From an uncultured Clostridia bacterium (lineage in GTDB: Bacteria; Bacillota; Clostridia; Oscillospirales; Oscillospiraceae), in assembly GCA_946411835.1 (NCBI GenBank), contig CAMKFK010000005.1:1-54465 (forward strand): a DNA stretch of 54,465 nucleotides, in the 5' to 3' direction. The translations under genes were made by a program, and so were the position numbers. The notes beneath the pieces were generated by a model that ran no database searches, was not told the origin of the DNA, and worked only from the letters and a program-made list of their open reading frames with translations. Below are positions 16,387-25,543 of this stretch, piece by piece. The stretch's first letter is position 1, and the number at the start of each line of letters is the position of its first letter.

Positions 16387-19300
16387 GTGTATGTCGTCCT
16401 GCGTCCCAATGCGATGCTTGCCGCGCTGGACGGCGACCTCGCCAAGCCGATAGAACCGACCGACGAGGAGCTGAACCCGCCTCCCCCGCCGAAGAAAGAA
16501 TACCGCTTCTCGCTCGGCGATACCGTTCACCTTGGGACGCAGGAGTATGAGATACTGGCGTTCGACGAGCAGGAGGTTCGGCTCTATGACACGGAGTTTC
16601 CCCTGCTCAACAAGTTCATGCCCCGCGCGGAGTTCGACCAAAAGCTCGCGGACAACCCGCTCAACGACCATCTGCTTGTCGAGGTGGAGGAGCAAAAGCA
16701 GCAGGGTGACGCCGAGCTCGACCGCGCAAAGCAGATCATACGCGAGTTTTGCGAGGAGGGCGGCGAAGCGGAGCCGGACTTCTCTGATCTGCACCGCGTC
16801 GATTTTGCTTACAGCACCACCGGCGACGGCGAACACCCGATCCAAGTCAGCGCCGACCTCATCGATCTCCGCATTATCTACGAGGTGGACGGCAAGGCGG
16901 TTGCAACGCTGCAATGCAACGACCTCAACGATCTGAACGACCATCTCGCCGGGCTGGACTTTGACGCGATGATCGCGCTTGCCGAGGAACAGTACGAAAA
17001 GAACCAGCAACAAACCGTGCTTGCGCGAGAGCCGTCGCAGGTCGAGCCTCCCAAGCGTCCGGGGCAGACGCGCATGGAGCGCAACTACCGAACCTTTGAG
17101 CGGCTGTTCCCTGAGATCGTCAGCGGCGAATACCGCTATTTGAAGCTGGAAACCCGCGAGGAGGGCGGGCTGATGCCGCTGACCATCCAGCGGATCGGGG
17201 AAAACGAGATCGCCGTGGCGCACACCCACGAGCAGAACGGCGACCTGATGTACGACCCCGAGATGACCTTCCGCATCGACGCGGCAAAGGGGACGCTGGA
17301 GCCGCGGACCTTCCGGCAGGACGGAATGCCGCAAATCTATCAGGAGGTCTACCCGAAGCCCGGCGTGTGGGTACCGAAGCTGCAAAAAGACCTCAGCGCC
17401 TTTACCGAGCAATGGCTGAAAAACATCGAGTTGCAGGGGCGCGTCCGCACACGGGCGATCATGGAGATCAATGGCGAGGATGTGGAAATCTCCTTTGATG
17501 AAAATGGACAGCCGATTCACAAGGACAAGGGAGAACTGATCGCCGTTGAGGGCAATACGATCTATTGCTATGCGCCCGTGCAATTCGGTGTGGGCTTTTC
17601 CGTTGACGGCATGGACAAGATGGAAGATGGTCAACGCATGGTCATTGCCGCTCCCGTCTGCTATCACAGCAAGGAATGGCTTGCCGAGCATCGTGTTACT
17701 TTCCTGAAGATCGGGCGTGATATTGACGTCGATCAGCTTGCAGACAAATCAGCCGAGAAACGGCTTCAAGCAATGCGGCAAGCGTTACTTGCCATAGAAC
17801 CAGCCGAAAAAGAAGAAACCCTTGCGCCGCCCGCGCCCAAGCCGCGCGGCAAGATGCCGCCCTTCATGCTGCACCCCGAAATCCCATCGGCGCAGCGGCA
17901 CGAGTACCGCATCACCAACGACCGCATCGGCGAAGGGACGCCGCTTGACCGCTTTCACCGCAACATCCGCGCAATACAGCTTTTGAAGAAGATCGAGAGC
18001 GAGGACGGGCTCGCAACGCCCATCGAGCAGGAGTTTTTGGCGGAGTACGTCGGGTGGGGCGGTCTTCCGCAGTTCTTCGAGGAGGACAACCCGCACAATG
18101 CCGAGCTGAAAGCCCTCCTGACCGACGAGGAATACGCCGCCGCGCGGGAATCGACGCTGACGGCGTTCTACACCCCGCCCGTTGTCATCCGCGCCGTCTA
18201 CAAGGCGCTCGACAACATGGGCTTCCAGCGCGGCAACATTTTAGAGCCGTCCTGCGGCGTCGGAAACTTCCTCGGTATGAAGCCCGAGAAGCTGGCGGAC
18301 TCTAAAATCTACGGCGTGGAGCTGGACAGCATCAGCGGACGCATCGCGCGGCAGCTCTATCAGCAGTCCTCCATCGCCGTGCAGGGCTATGAGAAAACCG
18401 ACATCCCCGACAGCTTCTTTGACGTCGCCCTCGGCAACGTGCCGTTCGGCAGCTTCAAGGTGTCGGATAAGCGGTACGACCGCCACAACTTCCTCATTCA
18501 CGACTATTTCTTTGCCCGGACGCTGGATAAGGTCAGACCGGGCGGCATCATCGCCTTCATCACGTCGAAAGGCACGATGGATAAGGAGAGCATCGGCGTC
18601 CGCAAATACATCGCGCAGCGCGCCGACCTGCTGGGCGCGATCCGCCTGCCCAACACCACGTTCAAGGGCGCGGCGGGCACGGAGACCACGTCGGACATCA
18701 TCTTCCTGCAAAAGCGCGACACGCTCATGGACATCATGCCCGATTGGGTACACCTCGGCAAAGACGAGAACGGGCTGACGATGAACCAATACTTTATCGA
18801 CCACCCCGAAATGGTGCTGGGCAAGATGCGCGAGGTCAGCGGACCCTTCGGACCGGAAACCGCCTGCATCCCCTACGACGACCGCGACCTTGACACGCTG
18901 CTGTCCGAGGCGGTGCAGAACATCACCGGCGACATCGGAGAGTACGCGGTGGACGAACTGAGCGAGGACGAGGAGGACAAATCCATCCCCGCCGACCCCA
19001 ACGTGCGGAATTTCAGCTATACGATTGTGGACGGCAAGGTTTACTTCAGGCAGGACAGCCGCATGGTGCTGACAAGCGTGTCTGCCACGGCGGAGAGCCG
19101 CATCAAGGGCTTGATCGGTATCCGCGACTGTGTGCGGACGCTGATCGAGTACCAGACCGAGGACTACCCCGACCACATGATCGCTGCGGAGCAGCAGAAG
19201 CTCAACCAGCTCTACGACGCCTTCGTGAAGCGTTACGGACGCATCAACACCCGTGCCAACAACAGCGCCTTCAACTCGGACAGCGCCTATTTCCTGCTGT

Positions 19301-22032
19301 CTTCGCTGGAGGTCACGGACGACGAGGGCAACTTCGTCCGTAAGGCGGATATGTTCACCAAGCGCACCATCAAGCAGCGCGTGGTCGTCACCAGCGTCGA
19401 TACCGCGTCCGAGGCGCTCGCCCTGTCACTCGCCGAAAAAGCAAAGATCGACATGGACTATATGGCAGAGCTGACCGGCAAGACCGAGGAGGAACTTTTC
19501 TCCGACCTCAAAGGCGTCATCTTTCTGAACCCGGAACATACCTTCAAGGATGACGGTGAGCCGAAGTACCTGACCGCCGACGAGTACCTGTCCGGCAACG
19601 TGCGCGAAAAGCTCAAATGGGCGAAGCGGACTGCGGAAGGACGCCCTGACGACTTCGCGCCGAACGTCGCGGCATTGGAGGCGGTGCAGCCCACCGACCT
19701 GACCTCAGCGGAGATTTCCGTGCGCCTCGGCGCGACGTGGCTCCCGACCGACGTGCTGGAGCAGTCCATCTGCGAGCTGTTCGACACGCCGTTTTATCTG
19801 AAAAGCCGAATCAGCGTCCATTATTCGCAGTACACCGGCGACTGGAACGTGGAGAACAAGATGCTTGACCGTGGCAACGTCAAGGCAAACAGCACCTACG
19901 GCACGACACGCGTCAACGGCTACAAGATCGTCGAGGAAACGCTGAATCTGCGCACCGTCAGGGTCTTTGACTATAAGGTTGAGCCGGACGGCAAACGAAC
20001 CCCCGTCCTCAACAAGAGTGAGACCCAGATCGCGCAGGGCAAGCAGGAACTCATCAAGCAGGCGTTTCAGGATTGGATATGGGCAGACCAGCCGCGCCGC
20101 GAGCGCCTCTGCAAGCTCTACAACGAGAAGTTCAACGCCACGCGCCCGCGCGAGTACGACGGCAGCCATCTGAGCTTCGTGGGCATCAATCCCGAAATCA
20201 CGCTGCGACCGCATCAGGTCAACGCCATCGCGCACATCCTCTACGGCGGCAACACGCTTCTCGCCCACGTCGTCGGCGCGGGCAAAACCTTCGAGATGGT
20301 CGCGGCGGCGCAGGAGAGCAAGCGCCTCGGACTGTGCCAAAAGTCCCTGTTCGTCGTTCCCAACCACCTGACGGAGCAATGGGCGGCGGAGTATTTGCAG
20401 CTCTATCCGAGCGCGAATGTCCTCGTCGCCACGAAAAAGGACTTTGAAACCAAGAACCGCAAACGCTTCTGCGGGCGCATCGCCACCGGCGACTACGACG
20501 CCATCATCATCGGGCACAGCCAGTTTGAAAAGATACCTATGTCCGCCGAGCGGCAGAGAATGCTGCTGGAGCAGCAGATGGACGAGATCATGGCGGGCAT
20601 CGCGGAGCTGAAGGCGAACCACGGCGAGCGGTTCTCCATCAAGCAGATGGAGCGCGCCAAGAAAGCGATCCAGCTGAAGCTGGAGAGGCTCAACGACACC
20701 AGCCGAAAAGACGATGTGGTGACCTTCGAGGAGCTGGGCGTGGATCGTCTGTTCATCGACGAAGCGCACTACTATAAGAACCTCGCGGCGTTTTCCAAGA
20801 TGCGGAACGTGGGCGGCATCAGCCAGACCGAGGCGCAGAAGTCCAGCGACCTCTACATGAAGTGCCGCTACCTAGACGAGCTGACGAACGGGCGCGGCGT
20901 CGTGTTCGCCACAGGTACGCCGATCTCCAACAGCATGGTCGAGCTATACACCATGCAGAAGTACCTGCAATACAGCGCGCTCCGGCGTGAGGAGCTGGTT
21001 CACTTTGATTCGTGGGCGTCCACCTTCGGCGAGACCGTGACCGCCATCGAGCTTGCGCCGGAGGGCAGCGGCTACCGTGCCAAGACGCGCTTCGCCAAGT
21101 TCTACAACCTGCCGGAGCTGATGGCCATGTTCAAGGAGACGGCGGATATCCAAACGGCGGATATGCTCAAACTGCCTGTGCCGAAACTGGTCGAGGGCAA
21201 GCAGAAGTTCATCGGGCAGATCATGACGAGCAAGTCGCCCGTCCGCTCCGCCGAGGACATCGACGAAACGGCGCTGTCCTATGCCGAGATCAAAGCGCTC
21301 TGCGCCGGCAATCCCCAAATAAAAGAAAAGATGGACTTGGACATCGACGTGCAGCGGCTTAAACTGCTCAAATCCAGCTATTTGAGCCAGAAGTACGCGC
21401 TGGAGGATCAGATCGTCAAGGACTTCCCGCAGCAGATCAGCGCGCTGGAACAGCGCATTGAGGGCTATACAGCGGACATGGCGCGCGTTGCCGAGTACAC
21501 CCACCCCAACGCAGACGGGTTCTCCCCGATGGTGGTGGAGGGCAAGACCTATACCGAGAAAAAAGCGGCTGGCTCCGCGATCATCGAAGCCTGTCACCAT
21601 ATGACCAGTCCTGATCCTGTCCCGCTCGGACAGTACCGTGGCTTTGAAATGGTGCTGAGCTTTGACAAACTTTCGCGCGAGTACCGCGTTGCGCTGAAAG
21701 GCGCGCTTGGACACGTCGCCAGCCTCAGCACGGACGCCTTAGGCAACATTCAGCGTCTCGACAATCTGCTCGCCGCTCTTTCGGAGCGTCGAACCTCCTG
21801 CGAAGCGCAGCTTGAAAACCTAAAGGTACAGTTTGCCAACGCCAAGGAGCAGGTAGCGCGTCCCTTCCCGCAGGAGGACGAGCTGAAAAGCAAGTCCGCG
21901 CGGCTGGACGAGCTGAACGTCCTGCTGAATCTGGATAAGCGGGAAAACGAGGAGCTGGACGACGGCGAGATCAGTGACGAGGACGCCGAACGCAACCAGC
22001 CGCAAAAGAAAGATCGCGGTATCGAACGATAA
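16387..22032 (+). CDS. DNA methylase-helicase (SNF2/DEAD type), C-terminal part of the giant ICE protein
   Basis: The 1881-residue product begins at a GTG without a visible ribosome binding site, in frame with the truncated first half. Around residue 618, ILEPSCGVGNFLG is a SAM-binding motif I, and LGNVPFG near 681 stands for the N6-adenine methylase NPPF motif. The helicase part has HVVGAGKT (Walker A, near 1293), LFIDEAHYYKNL (DEAH box, near 1455) and FATGTPISNSMVELY (motif III, near 1508). C-terminal coiled-coil-like segments follow. Such LtrC-like proteins are conserved in ICEs and are thought to protect or process transferring DNA. Without readthrough of the TAG, its expression may be poor. 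Confidence 0.85.
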   Translation: MYVVLRPNAMLAALDGDLAKPIEPTDEELNPPPPPKKEYRFSLGDTVHLGTQEYEILAFDEQEVRLYDTEFPLLNKFMPRAEFDQKLADNPLNDHLLVEVEEQKQQGDAELDRAKQIIREFCEEGGEAEPDFSDLHRVDFAYSTTGDGEHPIQVSADLIDLRIIYEVDGKAVATLQCNDLNDLNDHLAGLDFDAMIALAEEQYEKNQQQTVLAREPSQVEPPKRPGQTRMERNYRTFERLFPEIVSGEYRYLKLETREEGGLMPLTIQRIGENEIAVAHTHEQNGDLMYDPEMTFRIDAAKGTLEPRTFRQDGMPQIYQEVYPKPGVWVPKLQKDLSAFTEQWLKNIELQGRVRTRAIMEINGEDVEISFDENGQPIHKDKGELIAVEGNTIYCYAPVQFGVGFSVDGMDKMEDGQRMVIAAPVCYHSKEWLAEHRVTFLKIGRDIDVDQLADKSAEKRLQAMRQALLAIEPAEKEETLAPPAPKPRGKMPPFMLHPEIPSAQRHEYRITNDRIGEGTPLDRFHRNIRAIQLLKKIESEDGLATPIEQEFLAEYVGWGGLPQFFEEDNPHNAELKALLTDEEYAAARESTLTAFYTPPVVIRAVYKALDNMGFQRGNILEPSCGVGNFLGMKPEKLADSKIYGVELDSISGRIARQLYQQSSIAVQGYEKTDIPDSFFDVALGNVPFGSFKVSDKRYDRHNFLIHDYFFARTLDKVRPGGIIAFITSKGTMDKESIGVRKYIAQRADLLGAIRLPNTTFKGAAGTETTSDIIFLQKRDTLMDIMPDWVHLGKDENGLTMNQYFIDHPEMVLGKMREVSGPFGPETACIPYDDRDLDTLLSEAVQNITGDIGEYAVDELSEDEEDKSIPADPNVRNFSYTIVDGKVYFRQDSRMVLTSVSATAESRIKGLIGIRDCVRTLIEYQTEDYPDHMIAAEQQKLNQLYDAFVKRYGRINTRANNSAFNSDSAYFLLSSLEVTDDEGNFVRKADMFTKRTIKQRVVVTSVDTASEALALSLAEKAKIDMDYMAELTGKTEEELFSDLKGVIFLNPEHTFKDDGEPKYLTADEYLSGNVREKLKWAKRTAEGRPDDFAPNVAALEAVQPTDLTSAEISVRLGATWLPTDVLEQSICELFDTPFYLKSRISVHYSQYTGDWNVENKMLDRGNVKANSTYGTTRVNGYKIVEETLNLRTVRVFDYKVEPDGKRTPVLNKSETQIAQGKQELIKQAFQDWIWADQPRRERLCKLYNEKFNATRPREYDGSHLSFVGINPEITLRPHQVNAIAHILYGGNTLLAHVVGAGKTFEMVAAAQESKRLGLCQKSLFVVPNHLTEQWAAEYLQLYPSANVLVATKKDFETKNRKRFCGRIATGDYDAIIIGHSQFEKIPMSAERQRMLLEQQMDEIMAGIAELKANHGERFSIKQMERAKKAIQLKLERLNDTSRKDDVVTFEELGVDRLFIDEAHYYKNLAAFSKMRNVGGISQTEAQKSSDLYMKCRYLDELTNGRGVVFATGTPISNSMVELYTMQKYLQYSALRREELVHFDSWASTFGETVTAIELAPEGSGYRAKTRFAKFYNLPELMAMFKETADIQTADMLKLPVPKLVEGKQKFIGQIMTSKSPVRSAEDIDETALSYAEIKALCAGNPQIKEKMDLDIDVQRLKLLKSSYLSQKYALEDQIVKDFPQQISALEQRIEGYTADMARVAEYTHPNADGFSPMVVEGKTYTEKKAAGSAIIEACHHMTSPDPVPLGQYRGFEMVLSFDKLSREYRVALKGALGHVASLSTDALGNIQRLDNLLAALSERRTSCEAQLENLKVQFANAKEQVARPFPQEDELKSKSARLDELNVLLNLDKRENEELDDGEISDEDAERNQPQKKDRGIER

Positions 22033-22042
22033 GGAGACTGCT

Positions 22043-22405
22043 ATGACCTACGAAGAGTTGCATACCTCTCTATTTGAGAAGCTGTACGCTGAATTGGAAG
22101 CCTATCGCCGGCACTTGATGACCCTGCCGCCGTCCGAAATCCTCGAACACGCCTTTGAGCATACGATCAAGAAAGATATCGTTTCCGTGATGGAGGACAC
22201 AGATTTTGAGGAAGAGACAATCAAGGCGCTGCTGTTTTCCCGCCATCCGCTGGATGACATCTTCAAAGAATACTGCACCCGCGATACGCAGCACAAGGAC
22301 ATCCTGCGAGACTGCTATGAGGCGGAGGCAAAGGCGGTCATCAAGCGGGCAAGGGAGAAGCAGATCGAGCGCGCGGAACGCAGACGAGGCAATCAGGAAC
22401 GATAA
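22043..22405 (+). CDS. DUF3848-like protein
   Basis: The 120-residue helical protein has the pattern LHTSLFEKLYAELEAYRRHL, PPSEILEHAFEHTIKKDI and SRHPLDDIFKEY, which I recognise as the DUF3848 family of clostridial mobile elements; its function is unknown. ATG 22043 is selected from the GGAGA upstream. It follows the helicase gene by 10 bases and is followed by a hairpin with a T tract. Confidence 0.65.
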   Translation: MTYEELHTSLFEKLYAELEAYRRHLMTLPPSEILEHAFEHTIKKDIVSVMEDTDFEEETIKALLFSRHPLDDIFKEYCTRDTQHKDILRDCYEAEAKAVIKRAREKQIERAERRRGNQER

Positions 22406-22420
22406 CACAATTCACACCAC

Positions 22421-22449
22421 AGCGCGGGCAGAAATGTCCGCGCTTTTTC
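22421..22449 (+). terminator. Hairpin with T tract before the TOPRIM gene
   Basis: AGCGCGG (22421-22427) pairs with CCGCGCT (22438-22444) and is followed by TTTTT. It lies between the DUF3848 stop and the AAAAGGAGGTGAG site of the next gene, with no promoter after it. Confidence 0.65.
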
Positions 22450-22470
22450 ATGTCAAAAAGGAGGTGAGCC

Positions 22471-23451
22471 GTGCCCTACTACGATGTAGCCGAGATCGCC
22501 CGCGCCCGCGAGGTTGACCTGATGACCTATCTGCAACGCTGCGAGCCGAGCGAGCTGGTACACGTTGGCGGCAACGTCTACTCCACCCGAACCCACGATT
22601 CGCTGAAAATCTCCAACGGTAAGTGGTTCTGGTGGTCGCGCGGGATCGGCGGCAAGTCCGCGCTGGACTATCTAATGAAGGTGCGGGGAATGACCCTGCC
22701 GGAGGCGGTGAGCGCCATCCTAGGCGCTCCCGCTCCCAACCGTACACCCGCGCCCAGCCAGCCGAAGGCAGCGCCGCGAGCCGCCACCGTGATATTTCAA
22801 CTGCCCCCCAAACACGCCGATACACGGCGTGTTTTTGCGTATCTGTGCAGCCGAGGAATCGATCCGGAAATCATCAACCATTGCATCAAGAGCGGGCAGC
22901 TCTACGAGGATGCCAAGCGCCATAACTGCGTCTTCGTAGGCTTTGAGGGTGAAACGCCGCGCTATGCCGCGCTGCGCGGGACGCTCTCGCAGTCCGTGTT
23001 CGTCGGGGAAGTTCCGGGCAGCGACAAACAGTTTTCTTTCGCCGTTCCGCTCAAGGCGGGGAACAACCACACCGTTTGCGTTTTCGAGAGCGCCATCGAC
23101 GCCCTGTCCTATCTCACGCTCTTGAAGATGAACGGGCATAACTGGCGCGACGCCAACGTGCTATCTCTCGCCGGCGTCTACCGTCCGAGACTGAACGGTC
23201 AGGACAGGTTGCCGCTCGCCTTGGCAACCTATCTGGAGGATAACCCGATAGACAGGATCGTCCTTTGCTTGGATAACGACGAGCCGGGGCGCATCGCCGC
23301 GCAGGGTATCCGTTTATGTCTGGATGGCTATGACGTGGTGGACAACCCGCCCGACTGCGGCAAGGACTACAACGGACTGCTCCAGATGGCAAAGGGCATC
23401 GCCGGACGGGTGAGGACGCGCGGCGACAAGAAGGAGGAAAGGATGGTGTAA
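22471..23451 (+). CDS. DUF3991 and TOPRIM domain protein (primase-like)
   Basis: The 326-residue protein has an N-terminal DUF3991-like zinc-free primase fold (YLQRCEPSELVHVGGNVYST, with KWFWWSRGIGGKSALDYLMK near 51-70). The C-terminal TOPRIM domain shows VFESAIDALSYLTL and IVLCLDNDEPGR, whose glutamate and DxD-type acidic residues bind metal. Proteins of this kind act in replication or second-strand synthesis of mobile elements. The GTG start at 22471 follows AAAAGGAGGTGAGCC. Confidence 0.85.
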   Translation: MPYYDVAEIARAREVDLMTYLQRCEPSELVHVGGNVYSTRTHDSLKISNGKWFWWSRGIGGKSALDYLMKVRGMTLPEAVSAILGAPAPNRTPAPSQPKAAPRAATVIFQLPPKHADTRRVFAYLCSRGIDPEIINHCIKSGQLYEDAKRHNCVFVGFEGETPRYAALRGTLSQSVFVGEVPGSDKQFSFAVPLKAGNNHTVCVFESAIDALSYLTLLKMNGHNWRDANVLSLAGVYRPRLNGQDRLPLALATYLEDNPIDRIVLCLDNDEPGRIAAQGIRLCLDGYDVVDNPPDCGKDYNGLLQMAKGIAGRVRTRGDKKEERMV

Positions 23452-23455
23452 GCAT

Positions 23456-23665
23456 ATGGGCGCTGATAGCATCAGAACACGCAGAACCGTTCGCCTTGGC
23501 GATACAGTAGTCAGATGCCCGATAACAATCTGCGAACCGAAGGAGGTCAAGAAGAGCAGAAGCGGTACGGTGGTCTACATCCACCCGCTGAACAGGTTCC
23601 ATACCGTACAGTTTGGCAAAGGGGCGCGGGCGCTCCGCGAGAGCTTCCTCGGCGTGGAACGTTGA
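23456..23665 (+). CDS. Small basic hypothetical protein
   Basis: The 69-residue protein has 14 R/K and a compact beta-like sequence (RTVRLGDTVVRCPITICEP, then SGTVVYIHPLNRFHTVQF). It starts four bases after the TOPRIM gene and ends where the oriT-like region begins. Its position suggests a DNA-processing accessory role, but nothing in the sequence proves it. Confidence 0.55.
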   Translation: MGADSIRTRRTVRLGDTVVRCPITICEPKEVKKSRSGTVVYIHPLNRFHTVQFGKGARALRESFLGVER

Positions 23666-23855
23666 GGAGATGGGGAAGCCTGCGTCGTGCCGACGGGCTT
23701 TCGGGCTTCTTTCTTCGGCACGGTGGAAGGGAGGCAGCGCGCCCGCGCGCTGTCCTCGCAAGCATAGCAAAATGCCAGCATTTTGCAAAAGGCGCCGTTC
23801 GTCCCGAACAGCGCGGCTTGTTAGGGGACACCCCTAAGACCCCGAGGAGGTTAAC
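23666..23855 (+). other. Probable oriT (origin of transfer) region
   Basis: This 190-base gap directly precedes mobC and the relaxase gene, the usual place for oriT. It holds three inverted repeats. CAGCGCGC and GCGCGCTG flank two bases at about 23733-23750. GCAAAATGC (23767-23775) is repeated inverted at 23778-23786. TTAGGGG (23821-23827) and CCCCTAA (23831-23837) form a 7-bp stem with a 3-base loop, next to AAGACCCCG. No open frame of note crosses it. The nick site cannot be assigned by eye. Confidence 0.65.
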
Positions 23856-24161
23856 TTGAAGGTAAGAAAACGAAGCGTCACGATACGCCTGACCGACGCG
23901 GAGAAAGCGCACTTGCAGACGCAGGCGGATCGCGCGGGGCTCGGCGTTGAGCCGTTCGTCCGCTCGCTCATCATGGGCGTGGAGATCCGCCCGCGCCCGC
24001 CCGATGAGCTGCCGGAGCTAATCCGCCAGATCTCCGCCATCGGCAACAACGTCAACCAGATCACGCGGATCGCCAACAGCAGCAAGTATGTCCGGCGTGA
24101 GGATATGAGCCGGCTTGACGAGCTGCTGGGGCAGATATGGGAGAAGGTCAAGGGCATCTAA
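23856..24161 (+). CDS. mobC: MobC relaxosome protein
   Basis: The 101-residue protein has the ribbon-helix-helix start MKVRKRSVTIRLTDAEKAHL. The MobC signature PELIRQISAIGNNVNQITRI and a C-terminal helix (LDELLGQIWEKVKGI) follow. MobC helps melt oriT so the relaxase can nick. The start is TTG at 23856, following GGAGG. Its stop codon overlaps the relaxase start by one base. Confidence 0.9.
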   Translation: MKVRKRSVTIRLTDAEKAHLQTQADRAGLGVEPFVRSLIMGVEIRPRPPDELPELIRQISAIGNNVNQITRIANSSKYVRREDMSRLDELLGQIWEKVKGI

Positions 24162-25543
24162 TGGCAGTAACAAAAATCATTGCGATACGCGACCGACTGG
24201 ATAAGCGAGTGGACTACGCAATCAACGGCGATAAGACAATACTGACCCAGCGCGTGGACTATGCCGTGAATCCAGAAAAGACCGAGGACGTCCAGTACGT
24301 TGACGTTCTCAACTGCAGGAGCAAGGAAACGGCGGCGGATGAAATGGTGGAGACCAAGCGCCGCTGGAACAAGACGGGCGGCGTCCTCGGCTATCATTTC
24401 ATCCAGTCCTTCGCGCCGGGCGAGGTAACGCCGGAGCAGGCGCACGAGATCGGGATGGAGTTTGCGAGGCGGCTGTTCGGAGACAGGTTTGAGGTCGTCG
24501 TTGGGACGCACCTCGACAAAGCCCACCCGCACAACCACATCGTTGTCAACTCCGTATCGTTCGTGGACGGGCACAAGTACCACTCCAGCCCGGAGAGCTA
24601 CTACAACATCGTCCGCGCCACGTCGGATGCCCTGTGCAAGGAAAACGCGCTGTCAACCATCGCGCCGAAGGGCAAGGGCAAGCAGTACGGCGAGTGGCGG
24701 GCGGAGAAGGACGGCAAGCCCACGGTACGCGGCATGATCCGCGCCGACATGGACGCCATCATTGCCGAGGCGTACACGCTGGACACCTTCTTCACGCTGC
24801 TGGAGCGCAAGGGCTACACCGTCCGCCGACGCGGCGAGCATCGGAAGTACACGACCGTCCGACCCCCGGGCGGGCAGAAGGTGATCCGGCTGGCGAGCCT
24901 GGGCGAAGCGTACACCGAGGAAGGTATTAAGGCGCGGCTTGCGCGGCAGAGGCTCACGGGCTTTCCGACCGCGCCTGTGCGAAAGCCGAAGCCGAAAAAG
25001 AAAACAAGATACAGAGTGCGGGGACTGCGCACGGCGCTGCGGCGCAAGAAGATCACCGGCTTCCAAGCGCTGTACCTGCGATACCTGTATCTGCTGCGGC
25101 GTATCAAAAAAAGCAAGCGTCCGTATCGCAGTCCGTTCCCGCTGCGGCAGGAGCTGGCGAAGCTGGAACGCTATCAGAAGCAATTCCGTTATCTGACAGA
25201 GAATGGCATCACCACGGTCAGCGATTTGGACAACCGGGTCGCCGCACTGGAGGCGGAGATCGACACGCTGGCGGCACAGCGCAAGCCGCTGTACGAAGAA
25301 CGGAAGGAGGCGGAGGACGAAGAGGAGCGGATGCTCTACACCGAGGAGATCGACCGATACACCGCTGCCCTGCGGCAGAAGCGCCGGGAGCTTGCCCTGT
25401 GCCGGAGGATACAGGCGGATGTGCCGGTTGTCACCCAAGCGAAACAGGAAGAACCGACAGAACAAACCGAAAAAAAGAAGGAGGAACAGCAGCATGAGCA
25501 CGAATGGCGAAGCCGCCGATCTGGCGGTACGCGAGAGTATTGA
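24161..25543 (+). CDS. MOBP-type relaxase/mobilization nuclease
   Basis: The 460-residue protein nicks oriT and leads the strand into the recipient. Motif III, HLDKAHPHNHIVVN, lies near residues 117-130 and supplies the metal-binding histidines. The nucleophile is expected near the N terminus, where the pattern DYA-N--KT occurs twice (DYAINGDKT and DYAVNPEKT, residues about 19-46). The C-terminal half is basic and coiled. The ATG at 24161 is coupled to mobC (TAATG). Confidence 0.9.
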   Translation: MAVTKIIAIRDRLDKRVDYAINGDKTILTQRVDYAVNPEKTEDVQYVDVLNCRSKETAADEMVETKRRWNKTGGVLGYHFIQSFAPGEVTPEQAHEIGMEFARRLFGDRFEVVVGTHLDKAHPHNHIVVNSVSFVDGHKYHSSPESYYNIVRATSDALCKENALSTIAPKGKGKQYGEWRAEKDGKPTVRGMIRADMDAIIAEAYTLDTFFTLLERKGYTVRRRGEHRKYTTVRPPGGQKVIRLASLGEAYTEEGIKARLARQRLTGFPTAPVRKPKPKKKTRYRVRGLRTALRRKKITGFQALYLRYLYLLRRIKKSKRPYRSPFPLRQELAKLERYQKQFRYLTENGITTVSDLDNRVAALEAEIDTLAAQRKPLYEERKEAEDEEERMLYTEEIDRYTAALRQKRRELALCRRIQADVPVVTQAKQEEPTEQTEKKKEEQQHEHEWRSRRSGGTREY

